From assembly GCA_022749755.1 (NCBI GenBank), contig CM040442.1, forward strand, positions 2,196,663-2,260,662: 64,000 nucleotides of DNA, in the 5' to 3' direction. A program made the translations under genes and the position numbers. Shown in pieces: positions 48,285-59,279 of the stretch. This DNA is from Azadirachta indica. Its lineage: Eukaryota > Streptophyta > Magnoliopsida > Sapindales > Meliaceae. The notes beneath the pieces were generated by a model. It had not been told where the DNA came from, did no database searches, and saw only the letters and a program-made list of their open reading frames with translations. Numbering within the stretch: position 1 is the first letter of the stretch; each line of letters begins with the position of its first letter.

Positions 48285-51200
48285 ATGGCTTTCCGCATTC
48301 TGATTTTATTGCAGATCATTTTGTTAATTTTTCCAATCAAAGCTTCAAAGCCATCCTGTAATCGTACCTGTGGGGATGCCTACGTCGATTACCCCTTCGG
48401 AATTGGAGAAGGGTGCTCCTTTGATAAGAATTTTGAAGTAACCTGTCATAACTCTTCCGGTTCTCCGAAAGCATTTCTGAGGGGCCCTAGGCTGGAAATA
48501 TCCTCATACATGTCTGCTCCGGGAACCTCCGTAGCCGTTAATATTTCTGTAATTTCTTTGAATAGAAATGAGTCGACAAGCAATCGTAGAAGCGTTAACC
48601 TCGAATGCAGCCCATTTTCCTTTTCAGAGGACAATAGGTTCACTGCCAGAGGTTGTGGCAACTTGAGTATGATCAACAACCTGGAGGAGAATTATAAGGA
48701 TTCAACCACTGGTGCCTGCTTTTCTGTTTGTACTTGTGATCCTATTCAATCTCAGCAAAGTGGCTGTTGTGATTTCTTATGTCCAATTCCTCCAAATCTA
48801 ACGTTTTTTGATGCAGATATAGCAAACAATTATTCTCCAAATATTTTTCAGGAATGCACATCTCTTTCGATGGTTTTCCCATATTGGCTCTTTGATGGAT
48901 ACCAAACAAATTCTACTGTTTTGAAAGATGAAAAGCAAGTTCCTGCAGTATTGGAGTGGGGAAAATACAACGGTAGTTGTACTGAATATTTTAATTCAGC
49001 CACTACCAGTTGCAATCGAGATGGTTACTGTTTAATACAATTAGACTCAGGTTTTGTATGTCTCTGCAACAGCAACAGATCCAGTTCTTTACAAGATATA
49101 TGTCGAGGTACGGATTCTTCTATACTTTAATTATGTGTATATTAATGGGGTAAAATCCTTTTTAGTCCTAAAAGTTTAGTCTAATATCCTTATAAGTTTT
49201 TGTAATTCCAAAAATACTCCTACAAATTCTAATTTATTGATTATATTCTTATAAAATAAAAGTTATTTATAAAAATAAATAAATTTTTAAAATTTGAGAA
49301 AATACGATTTATTATTGTAAAATACATTTATGGCACATTAATAATATAAATATTTATTAATATATTATAAATGTATTATTTTTATTATTTTATTTAGATT
49401 TTAAATGTATATACATATATTTTATTTAAATTACAATATGATCACAAACATTTATCATAAATATGTTGTAAAATAAATAAATAAATTTATAAATCTATAT
49501 TCTATTAATGAATTAATATATTTATGCTTTATTTTTATTTAATTTCTTAAACATATTAAGATTTATTTGTATTATATTTTAAATAACTAGTATTATATAG
49601 GATTATAATAGTTATTTGATAATAAATTAGACTTTTAGGAATATTTTTAAATCTATTAGCACTTATAAAGGGTACTAGGCAAAACCTTTCGGATTAAAAG
49701 TACTTTTACCTATTAATATTTGATAAATAATATTGTAATTTTATTTTGATCCTTAGTGTTTTAAAAAATATCACTTTATGGCTGGCATGTTTCCCATATA
49801 GATACATAGGTCCATAATTTTATTGAAAATCATCACCTAAGTACAGATTTTTTCGGTTAATGTTAATGAGATCTCTTGACCAAACTTCTATCAATTTTCA
49901 GATGATAATGAGGTGGGGTAATTTTTAATATATCGCACCTAATATTAATAATTTTAAATCTAATCTCAAAATTATAAATATTATCATATCACTCCCACAC
50001 GTTAACTCTCATCTTTATTTTTAACTATTAAAATGGTGAAATTGTAATTCTATAAACTTAAATTAATAAAAAAACAATTTTATTTTTTCTTCTTCCTTGT
50101 CTTCCTCTATTTCTTTTTTTTTCTTCTTATTCTTCTTCCATTAGCTTCTCTTCCAAGTTTTTTTTTTTTTTTTTATCTAAGAGATATTCAAATTTCAATT
50201 AGAGTTTGGTCATAGAGAACAGGTTTTTAGATTTGATTTTTTTTTTTAAGGTTTCAGTTAATTGATTCAATTGTTAAGATTATGAAATTGATTTTTATTT
50301 ATAAAAATATGAAATCAATGTTTAGAGATAAATTAATTTAACTATGTATTGATTTTTTTTTGTTTAAATTGAGAATATCAAATAAGTAATTTTAATTTTC
50401 TCTAATCTCATTGCAATTTCTCCTTGATAACAAAAGTAAGGAGAGAAACATGGGAAAGAAGAAGAATTTCAAGGAAAGAAATAGAGGAGAAAGATGAATA
50501 AGAAAATATAAATTTAATTAATTAATTAATTTTATAAAATTATAATTTTAACTTCTTAATTGTTAAAAAATAAATGTAATAGTTAACATGTGGGAGTGAC
50601 AAGATGATTTTCATATATAGTAGAGTCAAACTGAGACTTATTAATATTTGGTGGGGTAATTTGAAATTTATTAAATTTAACTAAAGTTTGCTTTTCTTTG
50701 GCTTTTATGTAGGTCAGTTGATCTGTCATACCACAAGCGGCTACAATTGCTCCAATTGTCCTTATGGTTACTACCTAGACTATTCTTCCTCGATCAACGA
50801 TCCAAACTGCACCCCATTAAGAAGTTTGGCTTTATTTGGTAAAAGATCTCGGGTGAAATATATCATTATAGGTACATAAGCAGCTTTTATTTCAATTACA
50901 TTTTATGATAAGTCAAATTACATCCCTCGATACATCAATTATGAAGATCGACAGTATACTTCATCCTTAAGTGTATATGATACAGGTAGTACTAGTGGTG
51001 GGCTTGGAATGTTGTTTCTGATTATTGGAGCATGGTGGTTGTACAAGTTCGTAAATCAGAGAAAAGAAACGAAGCGCAAACAAAAATTCTTTAAGAGAAA
51101 TGGTGGTTTATTATTGCAACGAGAGTTGTCATCCATTGATGGTAATATTGAAAAAACAAAGGTGTTTACTTCAAAAGAATTGAAAAAGGCCACTAATAAT

Positions 51201-52211
51201 TTCAACATGAATCGAATTTTGGGTCAAGGAGGTCAAGGCACCGTTTACAAAGGAATGTTAGCAGATGGAAAAATTGTGGCTGTTAAAAAGTCTAAAGTAA
51301 TAGATGAGAGTAAAGTCGAAGAATTCATCAATGAAATAGTAATTTTGTCTCAGATTAATCATAGAAACGTGGTTAAGTTATTAGGATGTTGTTTGGAAAC
51401 TGAAGTTCCTCTTTTAGTCTACGAGTTTGTTCCTAATGGAAATCTCTTTGAATATATACATGATCAAAACCAAGAGTTTCCAATCACATGGGAAATGCGT
51501 TTACGAATTGCTGTTGAAGTTTCAGGTGCTTTGTCCTATTTGCATTCAGCTGCTTCTATACCTATTTACCATCGAGATATCAAGTCTACAAATATACTCT
51601 TGGATGACAAATATCGAGCCAAAGTTTCAGATTTCGGGACTTCGAGATCTATGGCAATTGATCAAACTCATATGACTACTCTGGTCCATGGAACTTTTGG
51701 CTACTTAGATCCTGAGTATTTTCGATCAAGTCAGTTTACAGATAAAAGTGATGTTTATAGTTTTGGAGTAGTGCTTGTTGAGTTGTTAACAGGGGAAAAA
51801 CTAATTCGTTTAATCGATTTTGAAAAAGATAAAAGTTTAGCAGCATATTTTTTATCTGCAATAAAAGAGAATCGTTTGTTTGAAGTCTTAGATGCTCGCA
51901 TAATAAAGGAGAATAAGAAAAAAGAGATTGTAACAGTTGCTAAACTTGCAAAGAAATGCTTGAATCTGAATGGGAAAAAGAGACCAGCTATGAAAGATAT
52001 AGCCACTGAATTATTGGGAATCAGAGCATGGAGTAAACCTCTAATTATGCAAGAAAGTTTTGAAGAGGTTAATTATGCACAGAGTGATGCAAATAGTAGC
52101 AGGAACTTCGAAACTAGTTTATCTTTTACTTTCTCCAATTCAATTTCTGATAGTGATCCTTTTTATATGAATGTCGATTCTCTCATTTCAAATGGTGATG
52201 GAAGAAATTAA
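48285..52211 (+). CDS. Wall-associated receptor kinase-like protein, only intact member
   Basis: Plasma-membrane receptor kinase expected to sense cell-wall pectin or related ligands and signal by Ser/Thr phosphorylation (family knowledge; ligand unknown). Exons 48285-49107, 50713-50871 and 50986-52211 join in frame to 735 codons plus stop. Residues 1-21 are a signal peptide. [19 protein letters not shown] starts the galacturonan-binding-type ectodomain, with a WAK-associated cysteine-rich half and an incomplete EGF-like module (residues about 250-315). A membrane segment spans about 320-348. The kinase follows: GQGGQG (407-412), Lys 428 in VAVKK, HRD (523-525, so an RD kinase), DFG (543-545) and [10 protein letters not shown] (about 563-572). 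No stops or frameshifts. Intron 1 is 1.6 kb against 0.23-0.34 kb in paralogues, because two inverted-repeat elements sit in it. Confidence 0.93.
49140..49717. mobile_element. Inverted-repeat DNA element in intron 1 of the intact WAKL gene
   Basis: Body 49147-49710 (564 bp). The left end GGGGTAAAATCCTTTTTAG matches the reverse complement of the right end (GGTAAAAGTACTTTTAATCC), and similarity extends about 100 bases inward (CTCCTA-x-AAATTCTAATTTATT). It is flanked by TATTAAT at 49140-49146 and 49711-49717. Paralogous intron 1 sequences near 30480 and 38625 lack it. Family uncertain: the 7-bp duplication is short for a MULE or hAT. Confidence 0.75.
49915..50680. mobile_element. Second inverted-repeat element in the same intron
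   Basis: Left arm (about 49915-50085) and right arm (about 50500-50675) are inverted copies. CACC-x-AATATTAATAA at 49936 pairs with TTATTAATATTTGGTG ending at 50653, and CACTCCCACACGTTAAC at 49990-50006 pairs with GTTAACATGTGGGAGTG at 50582-50598. The middle is T- then A-rich with no coding frame. Exact ends and target duplication could not be fixed. Confidence 0.65.
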
Positions 52212-52539
52212 AATATTGTGTTACCTTTGCAATATAAGTGTGTAATTCTCATAATTTTATATGTTTTAAATAAAATACTTTTTTTACGTAGTAATTAATA
52301 TATCTCAACTACTTATCTAATTATACTCAATAATTATTAAATTATTTCATAATAGATCGTGGATTAAAATAATTTTTTCATTTCAAAAGATATTTCATTT
52401 ATTCTACTAGTATCCTTTTTATTTTTATTTTTTTTCTAGAATTATGTGTTCATATAATTAACATATATATATATATATGTATAAGCCAATATAAACTACT
52501 ATTCCATTCCAGTAACAAATATTGGAAATATATTTTACG
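52212..52539. other. 3' flank of the intact WAKL gene
   Basis: Presumed 3' untranslated region and downstream flank; matches 42960-43270, including the TTCCATTCCAGTA block and an AT microsatellite near 52462. No gene seen. Confidence 0.55.
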
Positions 52540-53175
52540 TGCAAAACTCTTCAATGTAAAGGGAAAATTTATAGGAAAATTTATGGGACAAACTCTGATG
52601 ATAATTCTTCACTATTTGCAATAGTTGTACAACACAATCTCTCAGGTTTTACACAGACCTAAGGTATACATACAAGACAATATAGGCAAAAACAAGAACC
52701 TCACCACTCTATAAGTGATGGAATACAATTCTCACTTTTAAATAAAACCTCACACTCTACCTAGTATGGAAACCCTCGCACTTTTAGGCAAACCCTCTTT
52801 ATTGCTTGCTCTCTCTCCCTTGGCTTACTTGCCTCCGAGCTTGGCAAGCTTAGGATATCTTGCCTTGCTTTGGTTTGCCCTCACAAGCTTGAAACGAGGA
52901 CGACAGGGGCTTGCTATTTATAGGCAAGCCCTTTCCCACTTTTTTTTATCTTGGGTTACGTACTACCTTGTAAAAGATTGTATAGAGGTGACAAATTAGC
53001 CGACCTAGCCCAATTCAACATAAGCACGACTTGTGAACAGTGTTGACTCGACCTGGCACAATAGTCGGGTCAAGCAGGACTGAAGTGTCAAGTCCATGGG
53101 ATAGGCTTGGCACGAGCCTATGATGGGCCTTGCTAACCTATAGGCCCAATGTGTTTAACTTCTTTGACCTTCAAT
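52540..53175. mobile_element. Candidate retrotransposon LTR remnant
   Basis: Markedly less AT-rich than its surroundings, with sharp base-composition borders. Holds AACTCTTCAATGTAAAGGGA (the reverse of a Copia-LTR-like block), CTTGCTATTTATAGGCAAGC (a TATA-like motif inside a short inverted repeat, 52909-52928) and a block of GACCTAGCCC/GGGCCTTG-type sequence. No gag or pol and no second LTR were found. The 77-codon frame at 52766-52999 has no gene character. Confidence 0.4.
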
Positions 53176-53189
53176 TAAAAAAGAAATTG

Positions 53190-53260
53190 TAATTGTTGCA
53201 ACTCAAACATGATTAAGAGGCCACAAATAACAACTTTACCACTGAGCCAACTTTACTTAC
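53190..53260 (-). mobile_element. Candidate tRNA-derived SINE head
   Basis: Minus strand reads TTGGCTCAGTGGTAAAG then, about 33 bases later, GTTTGAGTTGC. The A-box-like and B-box-like pair fits plant SINEs. It does not fold as a complete tRNA and no CCA-adjacent stem is evident, so it is not called a tRNA gene. Confidence 0.42.
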
Positions 53261-53989
53261 TCATTAATATATTTAAGTAAAATATATTTAATAAAGAACA
53301 AATATTCAGTAAATTTATTAAGTATATTATTTCTAAATTGTTATTATTGATACAAAATAATTGTATAATTTAATCATAATTTTATCTTTAACAATTATTT
53401 AAATATAATTTTATTACAATTATTTTTTATAATAGTTTGAAGGAATAATAATTATATTTTAACATCATAATCTTTAAGTTTTAATAAATATTTATTTATT
53501 CATACATTAATTGTTAAAAAAAATACTTGACAACAATTATCAATTTGATTGAGACAATTAAATAATTTATATAAAATATTATTAGTAATAAAAATTTTGT
53601 TAGGACAAAATATCAAATTTAATTAATACATTTACTATTATTTCTCTATTAACATATATAATTTATGTATTGATATAATTATAATGATTTATTGATTATT
53701 ATAATATTAATTACTATATTTTATTTGCGATTATTAATAAAATAGTCATTTATACAAATTACTATATATCATAGACATCATATTATATATTTTTCATTCT
53801 TTTTATGAATATGAATATGAATATTTAAAACTTTTAGTTAAGTTATGATCTAAATGTAATTAATTATCGTTTTTATTTAATTTTTTAGATATAATATCAA
53901 ATTACTATATTTTATTTATGATTAATAAATAATAATTGATGATTATTCAATTAATAATTCTTCTCAATTATTTTGTGAAAAAATTAAAT
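53261..53989. other. Very AT-rich intergenic DNA
   Basis: Long A/T runs with no coding, RNA or clear repeat signal. Confidence 0.5.
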
Positions 53990-55134
53990 ATTTATTTTTG
54001 ATGATATGTGAAATGGTGATTTCACGCATAAAAAATTAATTTATTATTATTGAAAAGATAAATAAATTTGATTTATATTATGCAATTTAATGAAAAATTA
54101 AAAATTAATGATAGATTTTTTAATAATAAATTAATAGTGTAATTGTAGAAATTAGTTTTTTGTTAAATACTTTAAATATGTATTGAAATCAAAAATTTAA
54201 TATTTTTTCTAAAATTATATTAAGTTTAATAAAGATCATTATAAAATTAAATTATTATATGGATTTTCAAATCTCTATTTCTTAATCTAAAAATAACATG
54301 AGTAGCCCGCATCACTCTATTTTTCACTCACAAATACTAGTTGCCTATTATAAATGATAATATTTTTCATAAATATAATTACTTGGATGATTGTTAATGT
54401 TACATACAAGAATAAATATTTTTATGATTTTATTAGTTTTTGATATTAAATTTGTGATATTTGAGATTTTGATCACAATATTTTTCATTTTAGATAATTT
54501 TATATCAATATAATAATAATATAAAATTATTTCTAAAAAAAATGTTAAAGAAAATAATAGTTATAATTTTTAAATTTAAATTATTTAAATTATAAAAATT
54601 CTTTTATCAATATAATAATTTTAACTAATATTTTTAATAGTAAAACTAAATATGTACTTATAGTTAAATATTATTTTTTTAAATAACTCTTTGAATGAAT
54701 GAGAGTGGTGTAGCGGTAATATAATTATAAATTTGTCTTTTTAAGTCTTTTGCTCAAACTGTGTGAAGGGAAGTTTTTTATTTATTAGACAAAGTCAAAC
54801 TTTGGTAAAATAGCCCGCGTGTACAACCCGAGACGTGAACACGTGACTTTCCTTTTGCAATTTGGGTGCATCAACTTTACTGTACACCCTCATTGTCCCG
54901 TTCATACTAATTTGAATGCACCGACCTCTATTGCGGGTCCCACCAAAAAATGTGGTGGACCCCCACAGTAAAGATATCTTTGCTTTTATCCATTTTCCTG
55001 GAAATTTAGATAAAGAATTCGACCTTAAAATGCCTTAAAAACTCTCTTTTCGGGTCTACTATATTTTATTTTATGATTCTTCGTATTACTTTTATTGATG
55101 AATAATATTGATTGATAGAATATTTATTTCATTG
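53990..55134. repeat. Segmental duplication, right copy (partner about 46030-47450)
   Basis: Co-linear with the left copy: TGATTTCACGCATAAAAAATT at the start, GAATGAATGAGAGTGGTGTA near 54695, the CGTGAACACGTGACTTTCC block near 54835, and GAATTCGACCTTAAAATGCC near 55015. Confidence 0.78.
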
Positions 55135-55205
55135 ACCACAGGCTCCACGACTTCGAATTAATGTTGTTTCTAATCGTTAAAATAGTGTGGGTATACAACT
55201 TCCAA
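55135..55205 (+). pseudogene. WAKL transmembrane-exon relic
   Basis: TTCGAATTAATGTTGTTTCT then GTGTGGGTATACAACTTCC, nearly identical to 47451-47522 and derived from exon 3 of a WAKL gene. Confidence 0.6.
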
Positions 55206-56879
55206 TTTAAAAATTATTTTATAATGTCAATAATTTAAAATTAATTCAAATTCAATTATTAGTATCATTATATATTTTATTTATTAATTAATAATATAAA
55301 ACTATTTACCTTAACGAAATAATTTTATTTTATTGCAAAAAATTCTAAAAATCTAATTTTTTAACAATGAAATAGATTGATTTTTATTAGTCAATTTGAC
55401 AAGACGACATGTAGACTGGGAGCCGGTGAAAAATAATACTGATGGCGGTCTCAATTCTAAAATTACAGGATAAAAAAGATGTCAAAATCACATTTTAAAA
55501 TATAATGAGAATTTGGAATAGGAAAAATTGTAGAAATTGGATGTATATTAGTTAACAAAAGAATGGAAATTTCAAAATAAGAAATTGTGGAAATTGGATT
55601 TTCATTAGTCAACCTCAGTAATTAATAAGGACAACGACAATTTGTAATAAGAAATTGTGGTTGTGGAAATCAGATTTTTACAATAAACATACTTACTTTA
55701 TTTTAAATAATTATTATTAATAATGTAAAAGAATTTTGTGATTAAAAATTATTTTACAATCACCGATAATTTAAAAATAATTCAAATATAATTATTAGTG
55801 CGGTATATAGATATATATATTTTACTTATTAATAATTATAAAATTATTTAAGTTAATAAAATTATTTTATTTTATTTCAGAAATATTCTAAGGAAACTAA
55901 TTTTTAAAAATGAAACAGATTAATTTCTATTAGTCGGTTTGAGAACAAGACATGTAGATAGTGGGAGTTAATGATAAATACTACTCACGTCGGTCTCAAT
56001 ACTAAAATTAAAGGATAAAAAAGATGTTGAAATCACATTTTAAAAAATAATAAAAATTTTGTAATAAGAAAATTTGTGAAAATTGTTGAATACTTTTATT
56101 AGTCAACAGACGAATATCGCGCATAGTTGTGGAAATTGAATTTTCATTAATGAACCTCACTGATTAATAATGAATGACAATTTGAAATGATAAATTTTGG
56201 TTGTGGAAATCAAATTTTTGAATGAAATGCATGCACCACATGTTCCCAAGGATTGGAAATTTCAAAACTGTCACTGACACTTTATTTCACAAACAACAAA
56301 TAGGATGAAGAAATTGGTTATTTTTATTTTAAGTTAAGAATTTTTTTTATTTGATATCATTCAAAATTCTTTAAAAATAAATCTTTTTGTATTTTTTTGT
56401 TTGAACCTGCTTATTTCTTAGTTCAAGATTTCTATTATTAATTGGAATTAAAAAAACTAGTAAGTTTGCTTTGAACAAAATGACAATCAATTAGAATTAT
56501 GAACCAATCAAAAATAGAATCGAAAAATATTTGTTGAAATTTCTATCAAAGTTTGCAATAGTAAGATGGATTAGATATATTTTTAGTTCATATAAAACTA
56601 ACAATTTTGTATCTAATATAACATATATATATATATATATCTTTGTTTTTTATAGCTTAAGTTGAATCATATTTCATAATCAATGTATTCTTATCTTAAA
56701 AAATCTTTTTCTTTAAGAATAGTATAAGATAAAAAGTTCAAAGTATTCACATGTTAAGGAATTTTCTCTTTTTGAGAATAATAGAAGATAGAAAATGTTC
56801 ACTTGGATTAAGAAAGCGTCATTGAATAAGTCTTAGTTCCGTAATCTTGGGCATAGCATGGAAGAATAGTTAAAATAAA
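55206..56879. repeat. WAKL 5' flank repeat, two copies in tandem
   Basis: One partial unit (55206-55690) and one longer unit (about 55735-56850) share TTTTATTAGTC, ACATGTAGA, GGTCTCAAT-CTAAAATTA, GTGGAAATTG-ATTTTCATTA, TGCATGCACCACATGTTCC and CAATGTATTCTTATCTTAAA. An AT microsatellite lies near 56624-56640. Confidence 0.75.
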
Positions 56880-57127
56880 TTTATACAAATATATTGATTA
56901 CATATCGTAAGTGTATATCATTAACAAAGTTGTCAATTGATTAATATCAGCATAATTTAGTATAACAACTTATTAAAAGATTAAAGAGCGAACATTGAAG
57001 TCAACTAATTAACACACTGTGCTAGACCTAATTTATTGGCTATAAATAAAGATTGAAGAAAACTCAAGGCAGTAAGAGCAACACACTCCCCACAAATAAA
57101 AAACTTAAGAATTATAGAAGTTGAGTA
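56880..57127 (+). promoter_or_regulatory. Complete WAKL promoter copy
   Basis: W-box core on the minus strand (AGTCAA, 56999-57004) and TATAAATA (57041-57048). The full leader CACTCCCCACAAATAAAAAA is retained. It is the best reference for the deletion in the promoter of the intact gene. Confidence 0.7.
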
Positions 57128-57215
57128 ATGGCTTTCCATATTCTGATTTTATTGCAGATCATTTTGTTAATTTTTCCAATCAAAGCTTCAGAGCCATCTT
57201 GTAATTGTACCTGTG
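57128..57215 (+). pseudogene. WAKL stub: signal peptide only
   Basis: Encodes [20 protein letters not shown] then SEPSCNCTC, nearly identical to the intact gene's start, and then diverges completely at about 57215 into sequence shared with the 43.5 kb region. The open frame continues 42 codons without similarity. If transcribed it could yield a 71-residue secreted peptide, but the structure is that of a breakpoint-truncated copy. Confidence 0.85.
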
Positions 57216-57510
57216 TAATGTGTAATTTACTTACGCAAATGACTGCAGCCAGTAAAACTCAAAGGCTGAACTACAAATGGAGTCCAGTCTTTCTTACTAT
57301 TCACGCAAAACCTAATTTAATTTTGTATAACCATCCTACATAATCATATCTTTTAAAATGAATTTTCGTTTACTCATTTATTCATTGCTATAGTTGGTTG
57401 TTTTAAGTTTAGATCCTGTAATGTGTCCAAAATCATGTACGGTGAATTTTTCTTTGTAGCAACCCAAATACCTTAATCTAAGAATCAACCTTTCATTTCT
57501 TATTATACAC

Positions 57511-57571
<61 letters not shown>

Positions 57572-58751
57572 AATGTCACTTCAATAATTCTAACAAGGTT
57601 AAGTGTCTATTAATTAGAAATGGATCAAATCATGTCTTCGTTCAAAAAACTTTACAAATTCATATATAAACTTAAATAATAGAATTGCAAATTTCATAAA
57701 ATTAGTATTAGTAAAACTTTACTTCTTACCAAAGTTATATATAGATAATGAGGAAGAATGAGGAACACTACTGGACCCCTTATTATTTATTTTTATTGAT
57801 AATAAATAACAATCAAGATCTGATCAAGTTTTGAACTTCGACATTAAATACAGAAGTAAAAATCTTAATTGAGGTAATTGAAGAAAAAAAACAAATTAAG
57901 GCGGCCAAGGTTGCGGTCAATTTTGCCTGCTGGAATCTCTGACTTATCAGCATATATATGCAAGACACTTTCATAGGCAGTTAAGATGGGTAATTCTTGT
58001 AACTTAGAAAATTAATTGCTAATCCGAAGATTATAAAGCCATTTTGTTCTAATCTAATGATATATTTTGTCCACTTAATTAATTGAGGGATGTGCTATAT
58101 TCAAATTTCTAAGATCAAGTTGTAGTGACATATTGAAGATTTTCAAGTCACAAATGCGAAATTGGTTTGTAAGGCATAAAACCAAGCTATTTTCAAGAAT
58201 TTTTTTTATGTACAAGATGAAAAAATTGGTCTATAAATCGAATTTTAATATTTATTGGAGTTGTTAAGATATGTTACACGGTTATCTTTATCAATTTTTC
58301 TGAAAACTTAGATACACACTTCAAACTTCTCATTGGTAATATATCAAAATTACGACAAAAAAAACTTAAGGTTGCTAATACAATAATAACCTCAATGCTT
58401 ATTGAGGACAAAATAATAAAAATAATACTCGTTTGTTCTAAATTGCTTTCTTAAATTATTTTGTTTGCACTAATTTTATTTTAACCTCATTCAAAACACT
58501 TGCATTTTCTAAATAATTTCAATAATCCCAAAAATACCTAAAAGCTTTTTTGGATGCAAAAATAATTGTTATATGCTCCCATTAAGAATTGATTTATTAG
58601 TATTAAGGAAAAACTCTCGGGTTAGATTTATTTTTCTGAGTACATATGTATCCCTTTTGTTTTTACTATATTTTATGGTTCTTCGTATTAATTACTTTTA
58701 TTGATGAATGATCTTGACTGATGGAATAAAATATTTATTTCGTTGAGCGCA
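57216..58751. repeat. Copied WAKL intergenic DNA
   Basis: 57320-57480 and 57870-57950 match 43520-43680 and 44180-44260; 57985-58090 matches 41230-41345; 58100-58250 matches 45310-45440. It contains a (CT)18(AT)11 microsatellite at 57513-57571. No gene seen. Confidence 0.68.
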
Positions 58752-58860
58752 GGTTGCACTGCTTGGAATTAATGTTGTTTATGATCATTGAAGTATTGTG
58801 GTTATAGAAGTTCTTGAAAAGAAGGGAAAAAAATAAAGGTCAAGCAAAAATTCTCGGGAA
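58752..58860 (+). pseudogene. WAKL transmembrane-exon relic
   Basis: GCTTGGAATTAATGTTGTTTA, then GTGGTTATAGAAGTTCTTGAAA and GGTCAAGCAAAAATTCTCGGG, align in order with the exon 3 start of the intact gene (GGAATGTTGTTTCTG, GTGGTTGTACAAGTTCG, CGCAAACAAAAATTC). It is longer than the other two relics and reaches the juxtamembrane lysine-rich part; stops are present. Confidence 0.62.
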
Positions 58861-59279
58861 AATGCTTGATATCTTTCTAGTGTTTGACCTAATTATCCAG
58901 TTTTTCCTACTGTTTGTAAAATGCCCGATATCCTCCAAAATCCTCCAAAATTTTAAATCTTTTCAATTTTATTTTGAACTTGAATCAGATTAAACCTTAA
59001 GTTAGTTTGTGTGAATACTGAACCCCTCCTCCCGCCCCATTTTTTTCTAATAGCACAATAATTTAGAGATTTTTGAGGTTCAAACATCGGAAAAAAATAT
59101 GTTCCTTACTACTATACAACCTGCAATTTAATCTTAATAATTACTCTTAATTAATATCTAATATCATTATATATATATAATATATAAACTAATTTTTATT
59201 TTTAATATAACAACCATACTACTAATATTAATATTATTAGTTTTTATTATAATGCTTATTTTATCTTAAATAATTACTA
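58861..59279. other. Intergenic
   Basis: AT-rich; nothing assignable beyond the end of the transmembrane relic. Confidence 0.5.

Noticed and set aside
52766..52999. 77-codon hydrophobic frame
   Set aside because: Lies inside the LTR-like island, has no homologous signature and no regulatory context.
53190..53260. tRNA gene
   Set aside because: A- and B-box-like sequences exist but no full acceptor, anticodon and T-arm pairing can be made; a SINE head is more likely.
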